From Anaerolineae bacterium (GTDB lineage: Bacteria > Chloroflexota > Anaerolineae > 4572-78 > NAK82): a stretch of DNA of 9,334 nucleotides. A model generated the notes under the pieces. It did no database searches, had not been told where the DNA came from, and was given only the letters and a program-made list of their open reading frames with translations. The stretch's first letter is position 1. Every line of letters starts with the position of its first letter. Positions 1-6,386 of this stretch are shown in pieces. The stretch lies in the NCBI GenBank assembly GCA_025062175.1, contig JANXAX010000073.1, positions 1 to 9,334 of the forward strand. The letters are read 5' to 3'. The translations under genes and the position numbers were made by a program.

Positions 1-492
1 GCATTGAATGGTGGTCTGCCCGCTGTCGCCTGGCATACACAGCGGATGGTGGGGGAGAACACCATCTACGTGATCGGCTATGCCAGCAGCATCAGCGTCA
101 GCGGCGTTATCAGCTGGCAGACACCTGTGTTCATCACCAACGCTCTAAATTATGATCCGAATGATGGTGTACCCGAAGATGACTCGGCCAATCCACGCCT
201 GGCCTTCTGGCCGGGGGGGCGGTTGCACCTAGTGCACATGGGACTGTGGGGTGGCAATCCCTTTAACGAAACAAGTGACTGGGACATCTACTATCGCGGC
301 TATGTTATCACCGATACTTCGACTTTCCCAACCCCGACATCACCGCCTGGCACACCCCCGACGCCGCCCTCGGGCAGGACTCCGACATCACCGCCTGGCA
401 TAACCCCGACGTCGTCGCCGATTCCTGGGCCCACCGTTGATCCCTATGACGATGTGCGCAAAGTGCGCTTACCGGTGATTATGAAACGATGA
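1..492 (+). CDS. C-terminal end of a secreted, probably beta-propeller protein with a Pro/Thr-rich stalk (5' end outside window)
   Basis: The reading frame is open from base 1 and ends at TGA 490-492, so only the last 163 codons are visible and the true start lies upstream. The visible part has two segments that look like beta-propeller blades of the BNR/sialidase-like kind: one around GLPAVAWHT, and one running from PRLAFWPGGRLHLVH to DWDIYYRGYV. From about base 316 to 441 the protein becomes a low-complexity linker of Pro, Thr, Ser and Gly, typical of a surface stalk. It ends with a charged patch (DPYDDVRK) and the short hydrophobic/basic tail VRLPVIMKR. Similar Leu-Pro-hydrophobic-Arg tails after Thr-Pro stalks are common in exported Chloroflexota proteins as I remember them; the function of the tail is not known to me. 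The stop overlaps the next gene's start by four bases, so the two are probably co-translated. The propeller assignment is a guess from motif style; the secreted, stalked nature is more secure. Confidence 0.7.
   Translation, partial: ALNGGLPAVAWHTQRMVGENTIYVIGYASSISVSGVISWQTPVFITNALNYDPNDGVPEDDSANPRLAFWPGGRLHLVHMGLWGGNPFNETSDWDIYYRGYVITDTSTFPTPTSPPGTPPTPPSGRTPTSPPGITPTSSPIPGPTVDPYDDVRKVRLPVIMKR
334..400 (+). repeat. Two copies of a 19-bp direct repeat in the Pro/Thr stalk
   Basis: CCGACATCACCGCCTGGCA occurs at 334-352 and again at 382-400, 48 bases apart and in the same codon phase. Both copies encode Pro-Thr-Ser-Pro-Pro-Gly. The repeat lies inside the coding region and most likely reflects expansion of the stalk by slippage or recombination. 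Confidence 0.85.
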
Positions 493-1154
493 TGGGACTC
501 ACACGGCGTGACGTGATGATTTTGTTCGCGATATGGGGAGCAGTAGCTGCGCTCCTGGTGGTTGCTTTGTTCACCCTGTGGAAGGCTGCCCGTTCGACAC
601 CACTGACCGTCGCCGGGGAAGCAGCGGCACCGACGCCTCTGCCAACCTATACACCGGTGGCAGTGGAACAGACGGCGCGCCATATGTATACCGTGGCCGA
701 GATGGCGGCGCGCGGCTGGCGCCCAGACGCGCAGCTGGTCTCCTGTCGTGGCAGCTGGGAGCAGACCGCGGTCAACCTGATAGGGCGGCCAATCGAGTGG
801 ATCTACCGTTTTTACTCACCGCAATGGCGACGGCTGTACTTTGTGCGCGTCGAACCGGGAGGTGAAGTGCATACTATCCAGCACATACCACCGGTGACGC
901 AGCCTCCCTTGCCACTACCATTAGAAGATTGGCGGGTGGACAGCTCCGCCGCTCTGGCAAGCTGGCTCAATGCCGGCGGTGGACACTTCCTGGGGGCGCA
1001 TCCTGGCAGCACGGTGACGGCGCAGCTGAACATGCGGGTACAAGACCTTCAGCCATTGTGGACAGTCGCTGGTTATGCCGATAGGGAAGATGCCTTCTTC
1101 GTGACCACGGTGGATGCGCGGACAGGGGAGACCACCGTCCTGGCGCAACCCTAG
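489..1154 (+). CDS. Single-pass membrane protein with an extracytoplasmic domain, function unknown
   Basis: This 221-residue protein has a short basic N-terminus (TRRD) and then one hydrophobic segment at about residues 9-31, followed by a Thr/Pro/Ala-rich spacer (about 36-58) and a soluble domain. This fits an N-in, C-out membrane anchor. I do not recognise the family. Two stretches resemble each other, about residues 102-127 (IEWIYRFYSPQWRRLYFVRV) and 190-220 (LWTVAGY, then FFVTTVDARTGETTVLA). The second has the 'VDARTGE' turn seen in PepSY-type domains, so a PepSY-like fold is possible but unproven. The start at 489 overlaps the preceding stop as ATGA; a second ATG follows at 492 and could equally be used. 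No strong Shine-Dalgarno is seen, which fits coupled translation. It precedes the TadE-like gene by 39 bases, so a role in surface-protein or pilus biogenesis is a context-based inference only. Confidence 0.8.
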   Translation: MMGLTRRDVMILFAIWGAVAALLVVALFTLWKAARSTPLTVAGEAAAPTPLPTYTPVAVEQTARHMYTVAEMAARGWRPDAQLVSCRGSWEQTAVNLIGRPIEWIYRFYSPQWRRLYFVRVEPGGEVHTIQHIPPVTQPPLPLPLEDWRVDSSAALASWLNAGGGHFLGAHPGSTVTAQLNMRVQDLQPLWTVAGYADREDAFFVTTVDARTGETTVLAQP

Positions 1155-1181
1155 CGGCGCATCGGTGGCGCGAAGCGAGGT

Positions 1182-1188
1182 AAGGAGG
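1182..1188 (+). promoter_or_regulatory. Ribosome binding site of the TadE-like gene
   Basis: AAGGAGG lies five bases before ATG 1194 and eight before ATG 1197. It is a strong Shine-Dalgarno match and supports a start at one of these two adjacent codons. Confidence 0.8.
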
Positions 1189-1193
1189 CGCGG

Positions 1194-2861
1194 ATGATGA
1201 GAATGGTACAATGGCAGGATAAGAAAAGAACGTCGCGCGGCCAAAGTCTGGTCGAGATGGCTTTCGTAACCCCTTTGTTATTGCTCATGTTCATCGGGGT
1301 GCTGGAGGTCGGCTGGGCGCTCCGTAATCAGGTGGTGTTGCAGAACGCCACGCGCGAGGCAGCACGCTTCGCCGCACGGGGACGCTACCTCGATTTTAGC
1401 AAGACCGACGTCAACCGCATCGGTTATCCCTATGTTGTGCAGCACGAGCTGGACAGCATCGCTGGCCAGATTCCGCTCAGCGTGTCACCCGACAACGCCA
1501 ACAGCACGATCATCATCTCCCATGTGCTGGTGGACACCGGCCGCTGTGGAAGTGGCACAGCCGATGACCTGGTGTTGTCGCCACTCACGCCTGGTTACGG
1601 CCATTTCATGGCCACCTTCGGAGTGCCCCAAGCATCGCGCGTGGACTTCAATGCGCTGGTGCAACAGATGCGGGAAGAGAACGAACGCTTCAACTGTGAC
1701 TTACAAGCGCGCAATCCGGATGCCATTCCCTCGGTTAACAGTGTGATCATCGTCGAAAGCTTCTTCCCGCATCAGTTATTGGTCAACGTACCTTTCGTTT
1801 CGCGCTTCATCGCTGATCAAAATGGCGTGATCTGGCTATATGCGCGTGCTATTATGCGCATCACCGCTGATGCGCGCGGCCAGGTCGCCTCGGCAGGGGA
1901 AGGATGTGAGGTCTATCCCATCGCGCTGCATACTTCGACGTTGGACGGACGTCAACCCGGCGACTCGCTGGGCGATATCTTCAACGGCGCCGGCCAGGGC
2001 AACTTTGGCTGGATGCGCTGGAGCCCTAACCCTGGCAATAACAGCCAGACTTACTTGGTGGAAGAACTGCGCAATCCGCGCCTGTCGGTCAACCAATTCG
2101 AAGATGCCAGTGACCCCAATGACCACACCCTCAACGCCGGCGACTGGATTTGGGGTTTGACCGGCGTAGTGAACAGCAACGATGTGCGTGCCGAGCTACA
2201 GCGGTTGATTAACAACCGCACAGTAATGCGCATCCCGGTGTGGGACATCGCCTCTGGCACTGGCTCCAACCTCTCCTACCGCGTACAACGCTTCGTAAAG
2301 GTTCGCCTTACCGGTTTCGATCTGGATCATGGGATCATTTCTGCCGAGTTTGTGGCGGAGGACCCGGACGCGTGCCCAGACATTCCGGTGGCTGGTGGCA
2401 CGCCGACACCCGTTACGATCGCCTCGGACGGCTTTGAGAGCGGCAATCCCAATGGCGGGACAGGCTGGGTAGGGAGCTGGAACTTGAGCAATAATAACGT
2501 CCAGATCGTCTCGCAGGACAATCCTCGTAGCGGCAACTACCATCTGTGCTTCCGCGGCGGCGCGGCTACAGCGACACGCACAGTCGATTTATCCGGTGTG
2601 ACGAATGCCCGATTGCAGTTCTGGTGGCGCGCCAGAGATTTCGAGCCGGGCGAAGTAGCGGTTGTGTACGTCAACGACGGCACACCGCGCGGGGTGTTGG
2701 TGGTGACCGATGCCCAGGCCAACGATACCTACCAATGGGCGGATATTGATCTTTCGACCTTTGCGATGGTGAACAACCTTCAGATACAGTTTTGGGTCAA
2801 CATCAATGCAAATAACGATTACTTCTACGTCGACGATGTGACCATCACCGGATATCGCTAG
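1194..2861 (+). CDS. TadE-like prepilin fused to a large ectodomain with a C-terminal jelly-roll-like domain
   Basis: This 555-residue protein begins with a type IV prepilin-like leader: a basic segment (KKRTSRG), then GQSLVEMAF and a hydrophobic helix at about 22-43. Gly16-Gln17 is the expected peptidase site, and Glu21 is the +5 glutamate typical of Tad prepilins and pseudopilins. The helix continues into the TadE signature QNATREAARFAARG. TadE proteins are usually about 150-200 residues, so this one is far longer. Residues about 238-394 form a middle region with GNFGWMRW, NPRLS, GDWIWGLTGVVNS and RIPVWD, a block I associate with TadE/G-like proteins of monoderm bacteria. A Thr-Pro hinge near 403-407 leads to a C-terminal beta-sandwich (about 409-555) starting DGFESG and ending YVDDVTITGY, like a MAM, laminin-G or carbohydrate-binding jelly roll. 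It probably acts as a minor pilin or surface adhesin outside the membrane. The gene lies 51 bases before the TadG-like gene and is likely in the same transcript. Confidence 0.85.
   Translation: MMRMVQWQDKKRTSRGQSLVEMAFVTPLLLLMFIGVLEVGWALRNQVVLQNATREAARFAARGRYLDFSKTDVNRIGYPYVVQHELDSIAGQIPLSVSPDNANSTIIISHVLVDTGRCGSGTADDLVLSPLTPGYGHFMATFGVPQASRVDFNALVQQMREENERFNCDLQARNPDAIPSVNSVIIVESFFPHQLLVNVPFVSRFIADQNGVIWLYARAIMRITADARGQVASAGEGCEVYPIALHTSTLDGRQPGDSLGDIFNGAGQGNFGWMRWSPNPGNNSQTYLVEELRNPRLSVNQFEDASDPNDHTLNAGDWIWGLTGVVNSNDVRAELQRLINNRTVMRIPVWDIASGTGSNLSYRVQRFVKVRLTGFDLDHGIISAEFVAEDPDACPDIPVAGGTPTPVTIASDGFESGNPNGGTGWVGSWNLSNNNVQIVSQDNPRSGNYHLCFRGGAATATRTVDLSGVTNARLQFWWRARDFEPGEVAVVYVNDGTPRGVLVVTDAQANDTYQWADIDLSTFAMVNNLQIQFWVNINANNDYFYVDDVTITGYR
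2418..2858 (+). other. Domain: C-terminal jelly-roll-like beta-sandwich of the TadE-like protein
   Basis: Residues about 409-555 alternate hydrophobic and polar residues as in beta strands. They start with DGFESGNPNGGTGW and end with YFYVDDVTITG, a closing strand typical of MAM, laminin-G-like and carbohydrate-binding sandwich domains. Aromatic residues (LQFWWRARDF, LQIQFWVN) could line a ligand surface. Which family it belongs to needs profile comparison. Confidence 0.6.
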
Positions 2862-2912
2862 ACATAACGTAGCGCTGCGGTTTAAGGTTCGGGGCAAGTG
2901 ACGAGGTAAAAG

Positions 2913-5165
2913 ATGACCAACCGGACGGGCCTGTGGACAACACAACCTTCTGGCCAGCGCGTGCTAGCACAGTCCGGCCAAAGCTTCATCCTGCTGGCGA
3001 TCATTTTCATGGGATTGCTGGCGCTGCTAGGGCTGGCACTCGATCTGGGGCTACTGTATATCGAGCGCATCCATATGAAGCGCGCTATAGACGCGGCAAC
3101 CCTGGCGGGAGTGGTAGAGCTTCCGCACGAAGAGCCGGCGATTATGCGCGCGGTCGAATATTTGCGCATGAATGGTTACAACGTCGGCCGCGATGTGAAC
3201 GTTCTGGTGATGGGCTACACGCGCGCCTACCCTGGGGCTCAGCCCAGCACGTTACGAGACCGGCAAACACCTCATGAATATATCACGGCCACGGTCAATC
3301 CTCCGCGCGCCACTTTCTTGATCGACACTTATTCCTTCCGATCAAGCCCACTCGGAGGCGGGACAACCCCCGATACCGCCAGCAAGATCGCGATCACAGG
3401 TACTGTCAATGTACCGATGAACTTCATGCAGTTCTTCGGTTATCGCACAGTACGGGCACAGGACGTTGCAGTTGCCCAAAATATTACCAATTTGGACATC
3501 GTCCTTGTCTTCGATCGTTCCGGATCGATGCAGGGCGACACGATTTGCTACCAGTGCTGGCAGGAGACGACCAACGATGTCGCAAATTACCCGTTCCCGA
3601 CCAACGGGGTGTACAACCCCATCTCCTACACGTTGGTGATGAGCCGTAATCTGTGCAGAAGCACACCGGAAGATTACGTGGACAGCCAAGGGCGGCGTTA
3701 CGTGATTATCGAGGCCGAGCTCTACTCGCGCAATGATTCAAGTTACTACCGCGAGACGCGCCAGACAGGCATTGGCTACTGGGCGTTGCAGCGTGGCACC
3801 ACCGGCTCTGGTCGTAGCTCCAGCATAGAGGGCACTCGCTCCGCCCATGTGGCACACAACCCCTACTGGACTTACGGCCAGGCCTCACCACCGGCGCCGT
3901 TGTTCGGGCGCTTTTACACCCTTCAGGATGCGCAACGCGGCGTGGCACCGCGGTTAGAATACGACTTCCGCGTGAGCTGGTCGGGCATCGCATATATCTG
4001 GTTGCGTGCCCAGGGCGGTGGCAGCCAGTCGTTCTGGGTCAACTTGGTGAACGGCCAGTATTATCGTGACCCCAGCAAAATCTACTGGGCGGTGGACAGC
4101 AATCCACCGGTGGAGAACAGTGCGGCGAACTCGTGCAACACTACGTATGATTATGCCGGCTCTTCTAGCTGCACGGGAAGTTGGAGCTGGATCCGTATCG
4201 GCTCCTTCAACGTGATTTCCGGTTCCTTGCATACATTGAAGATCTGGGCAGGCAGTCCAGGCTATGAGATCGACAAAATTGTGATCACCAACGACAGCCG
4301 TACCGACTACAGCCAGATCGAGCCGCTCACATTTGACTCCGGGCGCGGCCGGCCAGCTACTGTCGGCTCGGCGCGTGCTGGTGCGTGTGATCCTTGCAAT
4401 CCCATTTTCGGGTTGACAGTCAACCCGCAAGACTGCACCACGCCCTATTACCTGGTGACCACGCGCACCAACCGTCTGGGCGACGACCTGTTCAGCGACT
4501 TCGAGCCACTGCGTACTTCCCAGGAAGCGGTCAAGCGCTTTGTGCAGAAGCTCGATCCACAGTTCGACCAGGTGGGCTTTGCTGCTTTCAGCACGGATGC
4601 GTCGCGTACGGAGTTGTCGTGTCTCCATCGGCATGGCCGAGCATGTTATGATCCGTTAGTGCAGAACCCACCCATCAGTTACACACAGATCCTGCGCGCC
4701 ATCGAGGAGCAGACCGCTGAGGGCGGCACCGACATTGCGGAGGCAATGCGCGCCGGTCTGGGCGTGTTGGGTCTGAACGTAGACGGCCTCCCAGGTTGGA
4801 ATAATAACTGTGACGGCAGTGCCAACTCGGCCTGCGGACGCGGCGGCGCTGCCAAGCGCGTGATGATCCTATTGACCGATGGTTCACCGAACGATAATCC
4901 AGGCGGCGCCTGCGACGACGACCCGAGCCTGTGGCCCTATAATAATGATCCTGACTTCGACTGTGTGATGTACTATGCCCGCAAGGCGCGCCAGACAGGC
5001 ACCGTGGTTTACACCATCGGCCTGGGTAACGGTGTCATCCCCGAGCTGCTCCAGGCGGTGGCCGACGAGACCCAGGGCACGTACTATTTTGCGCCCTCGC
5101 CCGAAGACCTGGATAACATCTTTGATCAGATCCTGGCCAATATCTACGTGCGACTGATCCGGTGA
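2913..5165 (+). CDS. TadG-like Tad pilus protein with a von Willebrand A domain split by an inserted CBM-like domain
   Basis: This 750-residue protein starts with a TadG-like N-terminus. It has GQS at 22-24, a hydrophobic helix at about 25-50 with Asp44, then MKRAIDAATLAG (Asp60), matching the usual 'D-x-G...aaDaAaLAGA' pattern. A vWA domain begins near residue 194 with VLVFDRSGSM, whose Asp201, Ser203 and Ser205 form the DxSxS metal-ion-dependent adhesion site. Other expected ligands are Thr606 in GGTD and Asp656 in LLTDGSPND, so the site is complete. Between the first motif and the next vWA helix (about 531) there are some 325 extra residues. These include a carbohydrate-binding-like sandwich at about 263-461 and CxxC pairs at 212/215 and 492/495. 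The protein ends ANIYVRLIR without a second membrane segment. A modest ribosome binding site (GAGGT, 2903-2907) lies five bases before the ATG. It probably works outside the membrane as a pilus-associated adhesin; vWA domains in TadG-like and other pilus tip proteins bind partners through the metal site. Confidence 0.88.
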   Translation: MTNRTGLWTTQPSGQRVLAQSGQSFILLAIIFMGLLALLGLALDLGLLYIERIHMKRAIDAATLAGVVELPHEEPAIMRAVEYLRMNGYNVGRDVNVLVMGYTRAYPGAQPSTLRDRQTPHEYITATVNPPRATFLIDTYSFRSSPLGGGTTPDTASKIAITGTVNVPMNFMQFFGYRTVRAQDVAVAQNITNLDIVLVFDRSGSMQGDTICYQCWQETTNDVANYPFPTNGVYNPISYTLVMSRNLCRSTPEDYVDSQGRRYVIIEAELYSRNDSSYYRETRQTGIGYWALQRGTTGSGRSSSIEGTRSAHVAHNPYWTYGQASPPAPLFGRFYTLQDAQRGVAPRLEYDFRVSWSGIAYIWLRAQGGGSQSFWVNLVNGQYYRDPSKIYWAVDSNPPVENSAANSCNTTYDYAGSSSCTGSWSWIRIGSFNVISGSLHTLKIWAGSPGYEIDKIVITNDSRTDYSQIEPLTFDSGRGRPATVGSARAGACDPCNPIFGLTVNPQDCTTPYYLVTTRTNRLGDDLFSDFEPLRTSQEAVKRFVQKLDPQFDQVGFAAFSTDASRTELSCLHRHGRACYDPLVQNPPISYTQILRAIEEQTAEGGTDIAEAMRAGLGVLGLNVDGLPGWNNNCDGSANSACGRGGAAKRVMILLTDGSPNDNPGGACDDDPSLWPYNNDPDFDCVMYYARKARQTGTVVYTIGLGNGVIPELLQAVADETQGTYYFAPSPEDLDNIFDQILANIYVRLIR
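3699..4295 (+). other. Domain: carbohydrate-binding-module-like sandwich inserted into the vWA domain
   Basis: Residues about 263-461 read as one complete sandwich domain. The opening strand YVIIEAELYS resembles the 'EAE' start of CBM6/CBM35-type modules. The middle has YIWLRAQGGGSQSFWVNLVNG, and the end has WSWIRIG, LHTLKIWAGSPGYEIDKIVIT, the closing strand typical of such modules. Tryptophans and tyrosines are frequent, as in sugar-binding faces. Family membership is inferred from motif pattern, not from a search. Confidence 0.6.
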
Positions 5166-5179
5166 GAGCGAAGGCGAAT

Positions 5180-5320
5180 ATGCGACCTGGACGGATGGAT
5201 GAGAGTCAACCAGGACAAGGCCGAGGCATAGCGTTTGGAAGAGAAGCCTTGATTTTTCCGCCGCGCTATGATATCATTATGGTAAACTTGGCAATCACTC
5301 GTTCTTGTAGAGGGAGGTAG
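5180..5320 (+). CDS. Possible 46-codon small ORF before cpaB (doubtful)
   Basis: An ATG at 5180, 14 bases after the TadG-like stop, opens a frame that runs to TAG 5318-5320, nearly filling the gap. A weak AAGG at 5171-5174 sits five bases before it. The stop overlaps the cpaB ribosome binding site, an arrangement compatible with translational coupling. The predicted peptide begins MRPGRMDESQ and ends ITRSCRGR; it has no membrane segment or family I recognise. A frame of this length can arise by chance at this base composition, and the candidate promoter lies within it, so I rate it low. Confidence 0.15.
   Translation: MRPGRMDESQPGQGRGIAFGREALIFPPRYDIIMVNLAITRSCRGR
5249..5277 (+). promoter_or_regulatory. 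Candidate sigma-70-type promoter for the cpaB-cpaE-cpaF-tadB cluster
   Basis: TTGATT (5249-5254, four of six matches to TTGACA) and TATCAT (5272-5277, five of six to TATAAT) are separated by exactly 17 bases. The site sits in the window's longest gap, about 50 bases before the cpaB start. This suggests the machine genes can be transcribed separately from the large surface-protein genes. Promoter preferences of the host are unknown. Confidence 0.4.
5268..5277. promoter_or_regulatory. 10-bp perfect palindrome overlapping the candidate -10 box
   Basis: ATGATATCAT is its own reverse complement and covers the proposed -10 element. It is placed where a repressor could block transcription, but a palindrome this short may be chance. 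Confidence 0.2.
5311..5318 (+). promoter_or_regulatory. Ribosome binding site of cpaB
   Basis: AGGGAGGT lies six bases before ATG 5325, a strong match that fixes the cpaB start. Confidence 0.75.
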
Positions 5321-5324
5321 CCCC

Positions 5325-6386
5325 ATGCGACGCGGCGGTCTCTTGATTGTCCTCGGTTTGATCCTGGCCATCGGTGCAGCGGTCATCATCCTGATGACTA
5401 TGATGCAACAGCAGCAGCCACCACCTCCATCGCCACCACCGGGTGTGCCGGAAGCGCAGCCAACTGGTGTACCGACCCAAAAGGTGTGGGTGGCGTTGCA
5501 GCCAATTAAGCGCGGTGGAGAGTTCGTTGAAGGCACGTTGGGATTGCGCGATTGGCCGACAACCAATGTGCCACCGGATGTGATCGGTGATGCTGCCGAA
5601 ACGATCGGGCGCGTGGCCGCCATCGACATTGTACAAGGAATGCCTATCCTGCGCAGCATGCTAGCTGAAAAAGGCGCTGCTGGCCAGGCAGCCTTACAGG
5701 TGCCCCCCGGCCGGGTGGCAGTGGCGTTCCCGATCGATGAGCAGTCCAGCGTGGCTTACGCCATCCAGCCGGGTGATTACGTCGATGTGCTCATCATGGC
5801 GTCTTTCATCGACCTGGACCCGGACTTCCAGACCAAACGCCCCAACTATATCCAGTTCTTCACCTCCCGGACAGACCGGGAGACCGGCGAAACGTCCTTC
5901 AGCTGGATGGAACGCACCGAGGAAGGGCGCTTTGAGCGTCCACCGGGATTGCCACCGGAGATCTCCGGTGCAATTGTCTATCCGCGCGAAGAGCAACGAC
6001 CGCGCCGGGTGGCGCAGCTAACGGTGCAGGCGGCAAAAGTGCTTCGCGTCGGTCCATGGATCGAGGTGCCGACGCCGACCCCACCCGGCGGCGCGACAGG
6101 TGAAGGCGCGCAACCCCAACCACCTCCTCCGCCGCGCATTATCACACTGGCGGTCGATCCGCAAGATGCATTGGTGTTGCTCTGGGCGCGCAAGTCCGAA
6201 ATGCACATGGAACTGGCACTGCGTGCCTCGGGTGATGAGAACGCACGCCATCAGCCCGAAGCGGTCACACTTCAGTATATGTTAGCACGCTTCCAGATCT
6301 CGGTGCCGCCCAAGTTGGAGTATGGATTCGAACGTGAGGCATATATGAGTCAACCGGTTGCCACGCCCCAACCGATGGGAGAGTGA
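5325..6386 (+). CDS. cpaB: CpaB/RcpC-type Flp pilus assembly protein with SAF domain
   Basis: This 353-residue protein has a basic N-terminus and one hydrophobic segment (about 5-27), then a Gln/Pro-rich spacer (QQQQPPPPSPPPG, 28-40). A SAF-type domain follows at about 53-115 (VWVALQPIKRGGEFVEGTL, then DWP, later GRVAAIDIVQGMPILRSML). The RcpC-type core follows: VPPGRVAVAFPIDE, then IQPGDYVDVLIM (Gly150-Asp151, Asp154). The strand AQLTVQAAKVLRVG (about 230-243) and IITLAVDPQDALVLLWA close it. CpaB-type proteins are periplasmic or extracytoplasmic parts of the Tad apparatus; in Gram-negative systems they work with the secretin CpaC. No secretin gene is present here, so it probably acts at the outer face of the cytoplasmic membrane and in the wall. 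Oddities are an extra stretch of about 70 residues (159-229) in the core and a Pro-rich loop at 249-270. It leads the machine cluster and has its own candidate promoter. Confidence 0.9.
   Translation: MRRGGLLIVLGLILAIGAAVIILMTMMQQQQPPPPSPPPGVPEAQPTGVPTQKVWVALQPIKRGGEFVEGTLGLRDWPTTNVPPDVIGDAAETIGRVAAIDIVQGMPILRSMLAEKGAAGQAALQVPPGRVAVAFPIDEQSSVAYAIQPGDYVDVLIMASFIDLDPDFQTKRPNYIQFFTSRTDRETGETSFSWMERTEEGRFERPPGLPPEISGAIVYPREEQRPRRVAQLTVQAAKVLRVGPWIEVPTPTPPGGATGEGAQPQPPPPPRIITLAVDPQDALVLLWARKSEMHMELALRASGDENARHQPEAVTLQYMLARFQISVPPKLEYGFEREAYMSQPVATPQPMGE

Larger units (their letters stand above)
5166..5324 (+). other. 159-base gap between the TadG-like gene and cpaB
   Basis: This is the longest gap in the window. 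It holds a candidate promoter (5249-5277), a palindrome over its -10 box (5268-5277), the cpaB ribosome binding site (5311-5318), and a 46-codon open frame at 5180-5320 that may or may not be translated. I see no hairpin followed by a T-run that would make a convincing terminator for the upstream genes. Confidence 0.6.

Noticed and set aside
334..400. 19-bp direct repeats as the start of a CRISPR array or an attachment site
   Set aside because: Only two copies exist, in codon phase within a Pro/Thr stalk; protein repeat expansion explains them.
3954..4634. 226-codon antisense open frame opposite the TadG-like gene
   Set aside because: The + strand is clearly coding here with vWA and sandwich motifs; the antisense translation is rich in Arg, Ala and Val without recognisable motifs, as expected of a shadow in GC-rich coding DNA.
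5406..5440. CAG/CCA-rich run as a regulatory repeat
   Set aside because: It encodes the Gln/Pro spacer after the CpaB membrane anchor in frame; low-complexity codon use explains it.
5144..5659. 171-codon antisense open frame across the gap and the start of cpaB
   Set aside because: Its Gly/Cys-rich low-complexity part is the mirror of the Gln/Pro codon run of cpaB, and I see no family motif or supporting signals.
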